Source: Phaeodactylibacter sp.
Lineage (GTDB): Bacteria; Bacteroidota; Bacteroidia; Chitinophagales; Saprospiraceae
Reading direction: 5' to 3'
DNA length: 45,414 nucleotides
Assembly (NCBI GenBank): GCA_024102975.1
Contig: JAGFJD010000089.1
Coordinates: 1-45,414 of the forward strand
Part shown: one piece after another, positions 9,488 to 16,363 of the stretch
Numbering within the stretch: position 1 is the first letter of the stretch
Layout of the letters: each line of letters begins with the position of its first letter
Program-made: the position numbers and the translations under genes
The notes under the pieces: model-generated
The model's database searches: none
Told to the model about the DNA's origin: nothing
Seen by the model: the letters and a program-made list of their open reading frames with translations, nothing else

Positions 9488-10569
9488 TCTGTAAAGAGCG
9501 GGTTCAGGTTTTCCCATAGAGGCATTTTCCGGCCCAGCCCCCTGTCCCTGGCTTCGTCGTAAACGCTTTTTGCGATGGCTACGTCGGATATCCCAATGCC
9601 CATAGCGCAGAAAATGATGTTTTCCTCTCTACTCCTGCCGCTGACTTTCTCAGCGACCAATTCACCAAGATTCCCCTTGATTAACCCCATATTGAACTTT
9701 CCTTCCTGATGCATGAGGGCCGGCGTTAAGTTATTTCTATGCCGGATGGCTTCCCAATCGTCAACGAACATGTAGGTAAACTGATTCAGGAATTCATAGG
9801 TACACTCATTACCGGAAAAATGGAAGTAAGTTGTTCCCGGTTTTATTTTTTCAGTTGTAATCAAAGGAGCATTCGAAGTCGTTCCTGAAATGAGGATGTC
9901 AACATCTTCAACTGCTTCCTTTATAGAATCCACCAGGCATATCTCCGCGCTCGCGCCATTCATCATCTCCTTCATTTTCAGGCCGTTTCTCCTCGTCCGG
10001 TTAAAAGCATATACCGTTTCGATATTTTTAAAGGCATTGAGAAATCCTTTAACGTGAAACCGTATCTGGACTCCCGCACCGACAACGCCCAGTTTCCTGG
10101 AGTCTTTCTTGCACAGGTACCGCGCAGCCAAGAGGTTAGTGCCCACAGTCCGCATCGCACTGATATAAGCCCCTTCCATAATACACTGAGGCAGGCCTGT
10201 ATCCGGGTCATTGAGCACGATAAGGGCCGTCGCTCTTGGCAAGCCTTTGTTACGGTTGGCAGGAAAGCCACCGATCCATTTTATGCCCAATGCCCTGATG
10301 TTGCCCCCGACATACGCAGGCATAGAATTTATCCTGCCCGTCGAAGTTTCCGACATGGCATCCCCCCATCTTATTACGCTTTTGTGGGGCAACACGAAGT
10401 CCTTGCGGTAGTGGCAATCAAACACTTGTTCCAATTTCCGGATAATATTCTCGAATTCCAGCGCTTTGCACCGGATAATTTCGTCGTGCGTTAGGTACAG
10501 TAGTTCGACCACAGGCGCAGATTTTTTTATTTTTTGCTCTCCAATAAATAGTTTACAAGCCCTCCGCAC
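9484..10569 (-). CDS. Ornithine cyclodeaminase / mu-crystallin family protein, SbnB-like
   Basis: The protein has 361 residues and the ornithine cyclodeaminase/mu-crystallin fold. An N-terminal half contains KWIGGFPANRNKGLPRA and MEGAYISAMRTVGTNLLAARYL. A Rossmann NAD(P)-binding motif follows (LGVVGAGVQIRFHVKGFL, with GAGVQ), then DILISGTTSNAPLI. The KWIGGFP...RATALIVLND segment resembles SbnB, which oxidatively cleaves N-(carboxy-amino-ethyl)glutamate during 2,3-diaminopropionate formation, more than classical ornithine cyclodeaminase. The true substrate is unknown. It is the last gene of the minus-strand cluster. Its ATG at 10569 overlaps the LeuD-like gene by 43 nt; a GTG at 10512 (VVELLYLTHDE) would start 15 nt beyond that stop and may be the real start. 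Its stop overlaps the end of the plus-strand conflict gene by 4 nt. Confidence 0.8.
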   Translation of the reverse strand: MRRACKLFIGEQKIKKSAPVVELLYLTHDEIIRCKALEFENIIRKLEQVFDCHYRKDFVLPHKSVIRWGDAMSETSTGRINSMPAYVGGNIRALGIKWIGGFPANRNKGLPRATALIVLNDPDTGLPQCIMEGAYISAMRTVGTNLLAARYLCKKDSRKLGVVGAGVQIRFHVKGFLNAFKNIETVYAFNRTRRNGLKMKEMMNGASAEICLVDSIKEAVEDVDILISGTTSNAPLITTEKIKPGTTYFHFSGNECTYEFLNQFTYMFVDDWEAIRHRNNLTPALMHQEGKFNMGLIKGNLGELVAEKVSGRSREENIIFCAMGIGISDVAIAKSVYDEARDRGLGRKMPLWENLNPLFTD

Positions 10570-11045
10570 TTTAACATGTCAGCCAGCCAGGGGGGGATTG
10601 GAGGAAACTTTTCCTCAAAACCTGGAGAAGTCAACTTGCTGAGTGCCCCTTTTGCCAAGTCGACCTTCAGGACATCTCCCGTGCATATCCTTTCGGAAAT
10701 TTTCGGGACTTCTACAGCAAATAAACCAAGATTCCAGGCGTTACGGTAAAAAATCGGATGAATGGAATCGGCAACAATACCGACTATGTTGTGCAATTTT
10801 AGAACCTCCACTGCAAACTGCCGGCTGGAGCCGGCACCCATTCCCGCCCCGCCGACCACGATCTGGCTTTTTTTCAGCTCCCTTTTTTTGATGTCCAAGT
10901 TTTTGAAGCCATACTCCAATAAAATATGGTTGTATGCCTGGCTACCCTTCTGTATGTTGTCCATTAACAAGATGGCTTCGCTGGGGAACAGCAAATCTGT
11001 ATTCACCTGACTGCCCAAATGGATTACCTGGCCCTGATACTCCAT
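10527..11045 (-). CDS. Aconitase-family small subunit, LeuD-like (3-isopropylmalate dehydratase small subunit homologue)
   Basis: The protein has 172 residues, near the usual LeuD length for the archaeal/clostridial short type. It shows the swivel-domain signatures: VNTDLLFPSE in place of the DTDxIIP motif, GAGMGAGSSRQFAVEVLK in place of GxNFGxGSSREHA, and SIHPIFYRNAWNLGLFAVEV in place of the IFxxNxxxxGL motif. The Ser-Ser-Arg that grips the substrate carboxylate is kept, but the His after it is replaced. It lies 15 nt after the LeuC-like gene, with which it must form a heterodimer. The divergence from standard LeuD, and a neighbourhood unlike a leucine operon, suggest a different 2- or 3-hydroxyacid substrate (homoaconitate, methylmalate or dimethylmalate types are possibilities). 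This is inference. Confidence 0.82.
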   Translation of the reverse strand: MEYQGQVIHLGSQVNTDLLFPSEAILLMDNIQKGSQAYNHILLEYGFKNLDIKKRELKKSQIVVGGAGMGAGSSRQFAVEVLKLHNIVGIVADSIHPIFYRNAWNLGLFAVEVPKISERICTGDVLKVDLAKGALSKLTSPGFEEKFPPIPPWLADMLKCGGLVNYLLESKK

Positions 11046-11060
11046 GATATTTTCGTTTTT

Positions 11061-12269
11061 TTACAATCCATCGATCTTGCCGGCAATTGCGGCCTTTGCG
11101 ACAACTCTCGGAGATGCCAGATAAATCCTGGCATCGGAATCGCCCATGCGGCCTTTGAAATTCCTGTTCCCCGTGCTGATACAACGATCTCCTCTGGACA
11201 AGACCCCGCTGTGGCTCGCCAGGCAAGGGCCGCAGGTTGGAGTAGTGACAACAGCGCCGGCAGCAACGAGTTTCTGTATTATGCCTTCCTCCAGCCCCTT
11301 AAAATAGACCTCCTGGGATTGTGGAGATACTATCAGGGACACCCCCGGAGCGACCTGTGCCTCTCCTAAAACCGAAGCTGCTTCCCTCAAACCGAGAAGC
11401 CCCCCGCCACTGCAGGTTCCGATGAAACAATAATTGATGGGGATTCCAAGACTTTCGGAAAGCAAATGAATATTAAAAGGATCGTCCGGCCAGGCTACCA
11501 ATGGCTGGCGCACATCGCCCACATCCATTTTGAAAATGGTATCATAGGCAGAATCTTCCAGAAAAGCCTGGTGGCCTTCCACATCTCTTCTATCGACAAA
11601 TAAAGCCGTTACCACCCCGCACTCTGCCGCCAGGCTTGCCATAACCATCCGGCTGTCCCGGTCCAGGCCCGGTTCGGTGCAATCCCAGAATTCCAACATC
11701 TTCCCTACCAAGCCTTCTGAACCGAATTCTCTCATCAGGTGGAACATGACGTCTTTAGCACTTATGGCATCCAGAAGCCGCCCCTTCAGGATCACCTTTA
11801 CCGTCTTGGGCACCTGAAACCAGGTTTTGCCGAACCGGAGCGTTGCGACCATTTCCTCGACCCCTATCCCCAGGGCCATTACTCCGAAAGCTCCGGCAGT
11901 AAGGGTGTGGCTGTCCGTTCCCAGCAATATTTCACCGAATTGCAGATCGACGGCATCAGCAAGAACATTGTGCAATACTCCGGCTTTCTGGGGGCCAAAG
12001 AAATTAGGGCTGAATTCGCCCACCAGTTCTTTGTAATTCTGAAAGAAGTTGGCGGTTTTCACATCCCTGGCCGGGAAATTCCGACCGCAAGTCGCATAAA
12101 CCCTGGAAAAGTCAAACTCATGTCGAACCCGTTGATCTTTCAATTGACGAAGGACGTGAGCGCCCAATGCATCACAGAGCAGCACCCTGTCTGGATGAAT
12201 AAATAAAAAATCGCCCGTTTTTACAGTTTGTCTTTTTTTTGAAGATAATATCAGTTCAATTGCTGGCAT
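11061..12269 (-). CDS. Aconitase-family large subunit, LeuC-like dehydratase with 4Fe-4S cluster
   Basis: The protein has 402 residues, close to the HacA/LeuC2 (archaeal-type) length rather than the ~470 of E. coli LeuC. Signatures are LLGTDSHTLTAGAFGVMALG (substrate and cluster region) and three candidate cluster cysteines: one in FIGTCSGGGL and two in TTPTCGPCLASHSGVL. It ends with the STGNRNFKGRMG substrate loop. The first cysteine motif is CSGGG rather than the usual CTNGR, so the substrate pocket has probably changed. The family performs stereospecific dehydration and rehydration of a hydroxy-di- or tricarboxylic acid. It is paired with the LeuD-like subunit immediately downstream. The 55 bp between this start and the M15 stop hold a degenerate copy of the repeat arm described at 21076-21212. 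Confidence 0.85.
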   Translation of the reverse strand: MPAIELILSSKKRQTVKTGDFLFIHPDRVLLCDALGAHVLRQLKDQRVRHEFDFSRVYATCGRNFPARDVKTANFFQNYKELVGEFSPNFFGPQKAGVLHNVLADAVDLQFGEILLGTDSHTLTAGAFGVMALGIGVEEMVATLRFGKTWFQVPKTVKVILKGRLLDAISAKDVMFHLMREFGSEGLVGKMLEFWDCTEPGLDRDSRMVMASLAAECGVVTALFVDRRDVEGHQAFLEDSAYDTIFKMDVGDVRQPLVAWPDDPFNIHLLSESLGIPINYCFIGTCSGGGLLGLREAASVLGEAQVAPGVSLIVSPQSQEVYFKGLEEGIIQKLVAAGAVVTTPTCGPCLASHSGVLSRGDRCISTGNRNFKGRMGDSDARIYLASPRVVAKAAIAGKIDGL

Positions 12270-12325
12270 ATCCTTATAATCTTGTTAGTCCTGTCTAACT
12301 ATACTTATTCGACAACTCCCGGTGT
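12268..12325. repeat. Solo degenerate arm of the 21-kb inverted-repeat family
   Basis: The stretch beginning ATATCCTTATAATCTTGTT, continuing through GTCCTGTCTAACTATAC and ending CAACTCCCGGTGTT, lines up base by base with the right arm of the element at 21158-21212 (ATATCCTGAAAATCTTGTT, CCTGTCTTTATACAC, CAACCCCTATGTTT). It fills the gap between the M15 stop and the LeuC-like start codon. Confidence 0.65.
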
Positions 12326-12750
12326 TAGCGCTGTGAAGCCGGCACCCAATCGCCCCAATACCGCCTGGCACCCTCCAGCCCTAAGTGTACCATCCCCTTT
12401 TTGCCATTATAACCGTGTTCCAGGTTGGTGCCGTATACTCCAACTGCATTGAAACCAATATCCCAGGCGATCTGGGCGAGTTCTGCAGTCTCGATCCCCG
12501 ACCTGACAGTATCTATATCCACGGCCAGCCCGATGGCATGGAAATTGTTGCGCCCTCTGATGCTCCGGTTAAAGTCCGCGCACTTATACAAATACTTCAG
12601 GTATAACTTTTTCCCCATGCGCCGGGTGAGTTCTTCCAGTAATTCCAGGAGTTCCTCCCTGACAACCAACCGGTTGCCACAGCAGGACTCGCCCGGGCAA
12701 GGGGCATCTCCAGGATTTTCAAATATTGCTTCAAGCCGCGTTGTATCCAT
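12325..12750 (-). CDS. Peptidase M15-type (D-Ala-D-Ala carboxypeptidase-like / DUF882) domain protein
   Basis: The product has 141 residues and no signal peptide. The metal-binding core of the M15 family is visible: NNFHAIGLAVDID fits HxxGxAxD (His and Asp ligands), and GMVHLGLEGARRYWGDW near the C-terminus supplies the last His, as in the M15_3/YcbK types, which end in WVHxS or VHLD. The N-terminus has an unusual CPGESCCG cluster. Family members cut peptidoglycan cross-peptides, but a cytoplasmic, export-less copy inside a metabolic cluster is odd. It may act on a small peptide or amino-acid conjugate, or may be an unrelated insertion. The gene is bounded on both sides by intergenic repeat elements. 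Confidence 0.7.
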   Translation of the reverse strand: MDTTRLEAIFENPGDAPCPGESCCGNRLVVREELLELLEELTRRMGKKLYLKYLYKCADFNRSIRGRNNFHAIGLAVDIDTVRSGIETAELAQIAWDIGFNAVGVYGTNLEHGYNGKKGMVHLGLEGARRYWGDWVPASQR

Positions 12751-12772
12751 AATTGGCTGTCAGGCTTTTAGA

Positions 12773-12871
12773 GATATTCGGAGGCTCCTTTTGGAGATAA
12801 AAATGGCAATCCGGCAAGCAGGAAAGGGACGTTTTTCAACCCAAAGGGCGACCTCCAAACATGCTCTTGGC
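12773..12871. repeat. Imperfect palindromic intergenic element, related to 44420-44582
   Basis: The left arm (GGAGGCTCCTTTTGGAGATA) and the reverse complement of the right arm (GAGCATGTTTGGAGG, CGCCCTTTGGG) are imperfect mirror images. The right arm matches both ends of the 44.4-kb element (GAGCTTGTTTAGAGGCC followed by CCCTTTTGG). It lies between the mutase stop and the M15 start and could fold as a long hairpin in the transcript. Confidence 0.65.
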
Positions 12872-12872
12872 A

Positions 12873-14543
12873 TTATGCCAGTGAATCCTCTTTTCTGTAC
12901 GTCTTAAGCAATTCCAGCCTCTCCGCTTCGGAAACAACCTGATGCGTTTGAGGATGGATGGCTTCCATTGCTCCATTGACCAACCTGGTAAGGAGCTGTC
13001 CTGGAGCTATGAACCAGGGCATAAACTGCGGGGTATCCAGTATGCCGGTCCGGACTGCCCGCCCAAGGACAGCCGGATTTAGCCAATTTTTTTCCATCCG
13101 TCCGGCTAGTTCTTTTATGGCGCCGAGAAGGATTTTTGTTTCCTTTACCAAATGGTTTTTTCTTTGGATCACCTCCGGATCGAATTTCACGTCAGGGAAA
13201 GGGTTTTCAATAGCATTGGACACAACCTTCCGAACGATCTTACAGCTTTCGATCAACTCCTTGGTAGTAGTAGCCCGGTTGGCCTCGCAATAGGCCACTA
13301 CATTGATCAGGTCCGGTTGCACAGCCATTTGCAACATCGTGGAGGAGGCAAGGTGCCCCTTGGCAGCTTCCTCATCCGGAGGGAAACTCAGCAAACCGGC
13401 TCTGGGCATCCTGAAGATTTTAAAGTTATCATCCTCCAGAGGCGTTATCATTTCAAGAGAAGCCAGTATCTTGGCTAAATCCATTTTGAACGAGGCTTCG
13501 CCCGGAGTGTTGAACATCAACTGGGCAATATGGTACTTCACTCCAAGCTTTTTGCATATAGAAGCGCTGATGAAAGAAGAGGCAACAAATATTACGTCGT
13601 GGGCACCTCTCATAGCCCATTGGTGTGGATCCAGGATTTCCACAGGTATGTCGCGTACTCCATGCCAGGCTATACATTGCTGGTGGGTTTGAATTGATTC
13701 TTCCAGCCCCATCGGACCGCGGCCGTCGAGTTGGTTGTACCAAAAGATCGGAACGCCGGTAGAACAGATGTTAATGGTGCGGTGAAATATATCCGCCAAT
13801 TCGATCAGGTTTCTGGTTCCACAATAGGTGCGCAGCAACGGATAATTGCCGCATCGGCTTGCCGCGTAAATCCGGACCAGGTCCGCTTCCGCCCTGACGG
13901 GGACTCCCCCCGCCCCTTTCTGCGAAGGAGTTTGCAGCTCGGGGTTGAAGAAATTCTCTTGCGCGTCCTGGTCTGTGCCCAGGCAAATGACATCCAGCAC
14001 TTCGGCTTTCGCTATTTCCTCCACGCCCCGGATCGTATCGCCGACTGTGGGCCGGCCAAAATGGTGGCGAAGCAATGGATAAGGCCTCTTTTTCCTCCAC
14101 CTGTCTACCATGTTCAAATCCTTCAAGGCTTCCGCGTTTGCCCCTCTTGGTTCGTCCTTTATCTGTTTAAGGTAACGGATGATATCTTCTTTCTGAGAAT
14201 TCCCGTCAAATATCGCATCGAAGAATTGAAACGGCCGGGCCAGTTGTGCCACCGGAGTAGTCCCGCCCAAGGTATATCTGACCTCAAAATCGAAGTTGGC
14301 TGCCTGTACGGATTTGATGAATTCCCGGATAGCAGCCTTGCCTGTTTCCGGAGTCAGGCGATAGCCAACAGCAACGAAATCGGGCCTGTACAACCGAATC
14401 TTTTGTATTATTTCTTCCGGTTTTAAGGCCGGCCCAAGAAAAATGGTTTTGAAGCCCAGGTCTCTCGCCAGGCGCAAAAAGTGATGGACGCCCCATACAT
14501 GAACGCATTTAGACAGGGAACAAGCAACAATGGTTTTGTTCAT
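12873..14543 (-). CDS. Fused cobalamin-dependent mutase, glutamate mutase (methylaspartate mutase S + E)-like
   Basis: The protein has 556 residues. Residues 1-~135 form a B12-binding Rossmann domain like the sigma/S subunit of glutamate mutase. KCVHVWGVHHFLRLARDLGF carries the cobalt-ligand His of the DxHxxG motif, with Cys in place of the Asp; the GYRLTPETG and YTLGGTTPVAQL segments match the later S-subunit loops. Residues ~150-500 resemble the TIM-barrel E subunit: RHHFGRPTVGDT, AGGVPVRAEADLVRIYAASR, a Gly/Pro-rich strand (STGVPIFWYNQLDGRGPMG) and VRDIPVEILDPHQWAMRGAH. Glutamate mutase rearranges L-glutamate to 3-methylaspartate with adenosylcobalamin. Here both subunits seem fused in one chain and the sequence is remote, so the substrate may differ. 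It lies 38 nt after the flavoprotein gene, in the same operon. Confidence 0.65.
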   Translation of the reverse strand: MNKTIVACSLSKCVHVWGVHHFLRLARDLGFKTIFLGPALKPEEIIQKIRLYRPDFVAVGYRLTPETGKAAIREFIKSVQAANFDFEVRYTLGGTTPVAQLARPFQFFDAIFDGNSQKEDIIRYLKQIKDEPRGANAEALKDLNMVDRWRKKRPYPLLRHHFGRPTVGDTIRGVEEIAKAEVLDVICLGTDQDAQENFFNPELQTPSQKGAGGVPVRAEADLVRIYAASRCGNYPLLRTYCGTRNLIELADIFHRTINICSTGVPIFWYNQLDGRGPMGLEESIQTHQQCIAWHGVRDIPVEILDPHQWAMRGAHDVIFVASSFISASICKKLGVKYHIAQLMFNTPGEASFKMDLAKILASLEMITPLEDDNFKIFRMPRAGLLSFPPDEEAAKGHLASSTMLQMAVQPDLINVVAYCEANRATTTKELIESCKIVRKVVSNAIENPFPDVKFDPEVIQRKNHLVKETKILLGAIKELAGRMEKNWLNPAVLGRAVRTGILDTPQFMPWFIAPGQLLTRLVNGAMEAIHPQTHQVVSEAERLELLKTYRKEDSLA

Positions 14544-14581
14544 ATTTTTTACTTGTGTTGGGAAAATTCATCCTCCCGGTG

Positions 14582-16225
14582 TCAGGGCCAATACTGCAGA
14601 ATATCCGCCGTCCGGGCTTCAATGCTTGAAAACTCTTTTTGAGTGAACTTGAAATCTTCTCGAAAATGCGCACCCCGGCTTTCTTCTCTTTGCAATGCGT
14701 TTCTGACGATCAGCTTCGATATCCGGATCAGGTTCTTCAGGTCAATACTGTTCTGTATCTGGTGGGCGGCTCTGGCCCCTGAACCATAGGACAAGGATTT
14801 TGCCTTTTCTTCCAGGGATTCAATAATACCGCCCATTTTTCTCAAGTCCGCTTCATTTCTGATGGGCCCTGCATACCTGTACATATGGTGCCTCAGTTCC
14901 GTGAGTAAATGTTCCGGGAAGAATGCGCCTTCTCCTTTCAAGAAATAGGAACCATTCGCCTGAGGAGAATCCTCCGTTCCTGAATACGCTGCTTGCCGGG
15001 CAGCCGATCTGCCGGCAATCCGCCCGAATACCAGCGCTTCCGACAGGCCGTTGCCGCCCAGGCGGTTGGCGCCGTGTACTCCGCCTGCCGTCTCCCCCGC
15101 AGCGTAAACTCCTTTGAGGCAGGTCGCCGCATTTTTGTCGATGGCCAGGCCGCCCATCATGAAATGAGCAGTTGGACGAACAAAAATCTGCGTATGTGAC
15201 GAGGGGTCATATCCTGCCTGGATGAGCCGCTGCCGCAACGCAGGGAACTCTTTGATTATCTGGTCTCTACAGGCCGAAATATCAAGTATCACAGACCTGT
15301 CGTCAAAACACCTCCCGGCAATTATCTCTGAAAAAATGCCTCTTGCCACCTGATCCCGGGTAGCCACTTCTCCATCCGGATGGTAGTTGAACATAAACCG
15401 TTCGCCATCCTTGTTCAATAAGGTGGCACCTTGAAACCTCATATTTTCCCCGATCAGGGCACCATCCATTGTGAGGGCAGGACATGCCAGGCCTGTGGGA
15501 TGGAACTGCACAAACTCCAGGTCGATAGCTGGTATCCCGGCTTCCAGTCCCAGGACTATTCCATCGCAGGTCTTATCATGAGCGACGGCTGTCGGTGCGT
15601 ACATAGAAGCGCCGCCGCCGTCGGCAAGAACTACTGCTGTTGCATGAAAATCGACATACTCAAGAGTCCCGGAATCGAGCGTACGGACGCCCTCCAACTC
15701 GCCATTCCCATCCTTGAGTATTTTTATGGCACGAAGCCCGGTAAAAATCTTCACCTTTCTCTCGCTGACGAGCCGCATGATTTCATTGCCCAAAGCTTTC
15801 TGAATGTAAAAACCCAACCTGTCGTCAAGGAACACCGCCCGGGGGAACTCACAGCCTCCGTACGGGCGCGTAAGAAGGTTGCCATCCGCTCCTCGTTCGA
15901 ATTCTACACCCAGTTCCGTTAACCACGGAATTAAATCCAAAGAACCCGCACACAGCGCTTGAATCAGATCAAGCTTGCCAGCGTATGCGCCTCCCCGATA
16001 GGTGTCTCTAACATGGGATTCTATCGAATCGCCAGAACTTACGGCCGAGTTGAAGGCATTGGTTTTCCACGTACATCCTCCGGCGGAAACCCACCGAAAA
16101 CTATCGTAAGCATACAAGCTTTTTGTTACAACAAAAACCCTTGCGCCATATTGACTCGCTTCGATCGCAGCCGACAACCCTGCCGCTCCACTGCCGACAA
16201 CTACCACTACGCCTTTTTTTTTCAC
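14582..16225 (-). CDS. FAD-dependent oxidoreductase of the fumarate reductase / L-aspartate oxidase family
   Basis: The protein has 547 residues and no export signal. The FAD motif is VVVVVGSGAAGLSAAIEAS at the N-terminus. Other landmarks of the SdhA/FrdA/NadB family follow in order: LEFVQFHPTGL, RPTAHFMMGGLAID, GVYAAGETAGGVHGANRLGG, NGLSEALVFGRIAG and the C-terminal ESRGAHFREDF. The stretch where SdhA carries the FAD-linked His (RSHT) reads SFRWVSAGGC, so FAD is probably non-covalent, as in NadB. NadB itself oxidises aspartate to iminosuccinate. Here the setting (a B12 mutase that could make a branched dicarboxylate, an aconitase-type pair, an OCD enzyme) points to a related amino or dicarboxylic acid. 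The start is GTG at 16225 followed directly by nine A. It is the first gene of the cluster and diverges from leuB. Confidence 0.8.
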   Translation of the reverse strand: MKKKGVVVVVGSGAAGLSAAIEASQYGARVFVVTKSLYAYDSFRWVSAGGCTWKTNAFNSAVSSGDSIESHVRDTYRGGAYAGKLDLIQALCAGSLDLIPWLTELGVEFERGADGNLLTRPYGGCEFPRAVFLDDRLGFYIQKALGNEIMRLVSERKVKIFTGLRAIKILKDGNGELEGVRTLDSGTLEYVDFHATAVVLADGGGASMYAPTAVAHDKTCDGIVLGLEAGIPAIDLEFVQFHPTGLACPALTMDGALIGENMRFQGATLLNKDGERFMFNYHPDGEVATRDQVARGIFSEIIAGRCFDDRSVILDISACRDQIIKEFPALRQRLIQAGYDPSSHTQIFVRPTAHFMMGGLAIDKNAATCLKGVYAAGETAGGVHGANRLGGNGLSEALVFGRIAGRSAARQAAYSGTEDSPQANGSYFLKGEGAFFPEHLLTELRHHMYRYAGPIRNEADLRKMGGIIESLEEKAKSLSYGSGARAAHQIQNSIDLKNLIRISKLIVRNALQREESRGAHFREDFKFTQKEFSSIEARTADILQYWP

Positions 16226-16289
16226 TGGAAACTATCCATTTAGGGGATGGTAATAAAATGTGGGAAATATTATGAGTTAAATAATTTCT

Positions 16290-16297
16290 CAAATTTA
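16290..16297 (-). promoter_or_regulatory. Candidate -7 box of the metabolic cluster
   Basis: The minus strand reads TAAATTTG, a full match to the Bacteroidota TAnnTTTG consensus, about 65 nt upstream of the flavoprotein start in an AT-rich divergent region. The expected TTTG at -33 is only weakly present (TTTC about 22 nt further upstream). Confidence 0.4.
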
Positions 16298-16363
16298 ATG
16301 ATTTAAAATTAACTTAGCGAAAGCATTAGCATTTTTTAAATAGAAAAGATTTACAAATATCCC

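Noticed and set aside
9484..10569. Calling the enzyme ornithine cyclodeaminase proper
   Set aside because: The substrate-region motifs look nearer to SbnB-type dehydrogenases, and no ornithine gene lies nearby.
10527..12269. Calling the dehydratase pair leuC/leuD of leucine synthesis
   Set aside because: Cluster and substrate motifs deviate (CSGGG for CTNGR, no His after the SSR) and the operon has no leucine genes.
14582..16225. Calling the flavoprotein NadB (L-aspartate oxidase)
   Set aside because: It has family motifs only; neither nadA nor nadC is nearby and the setting is a different pathway, so a precise name is not justified.
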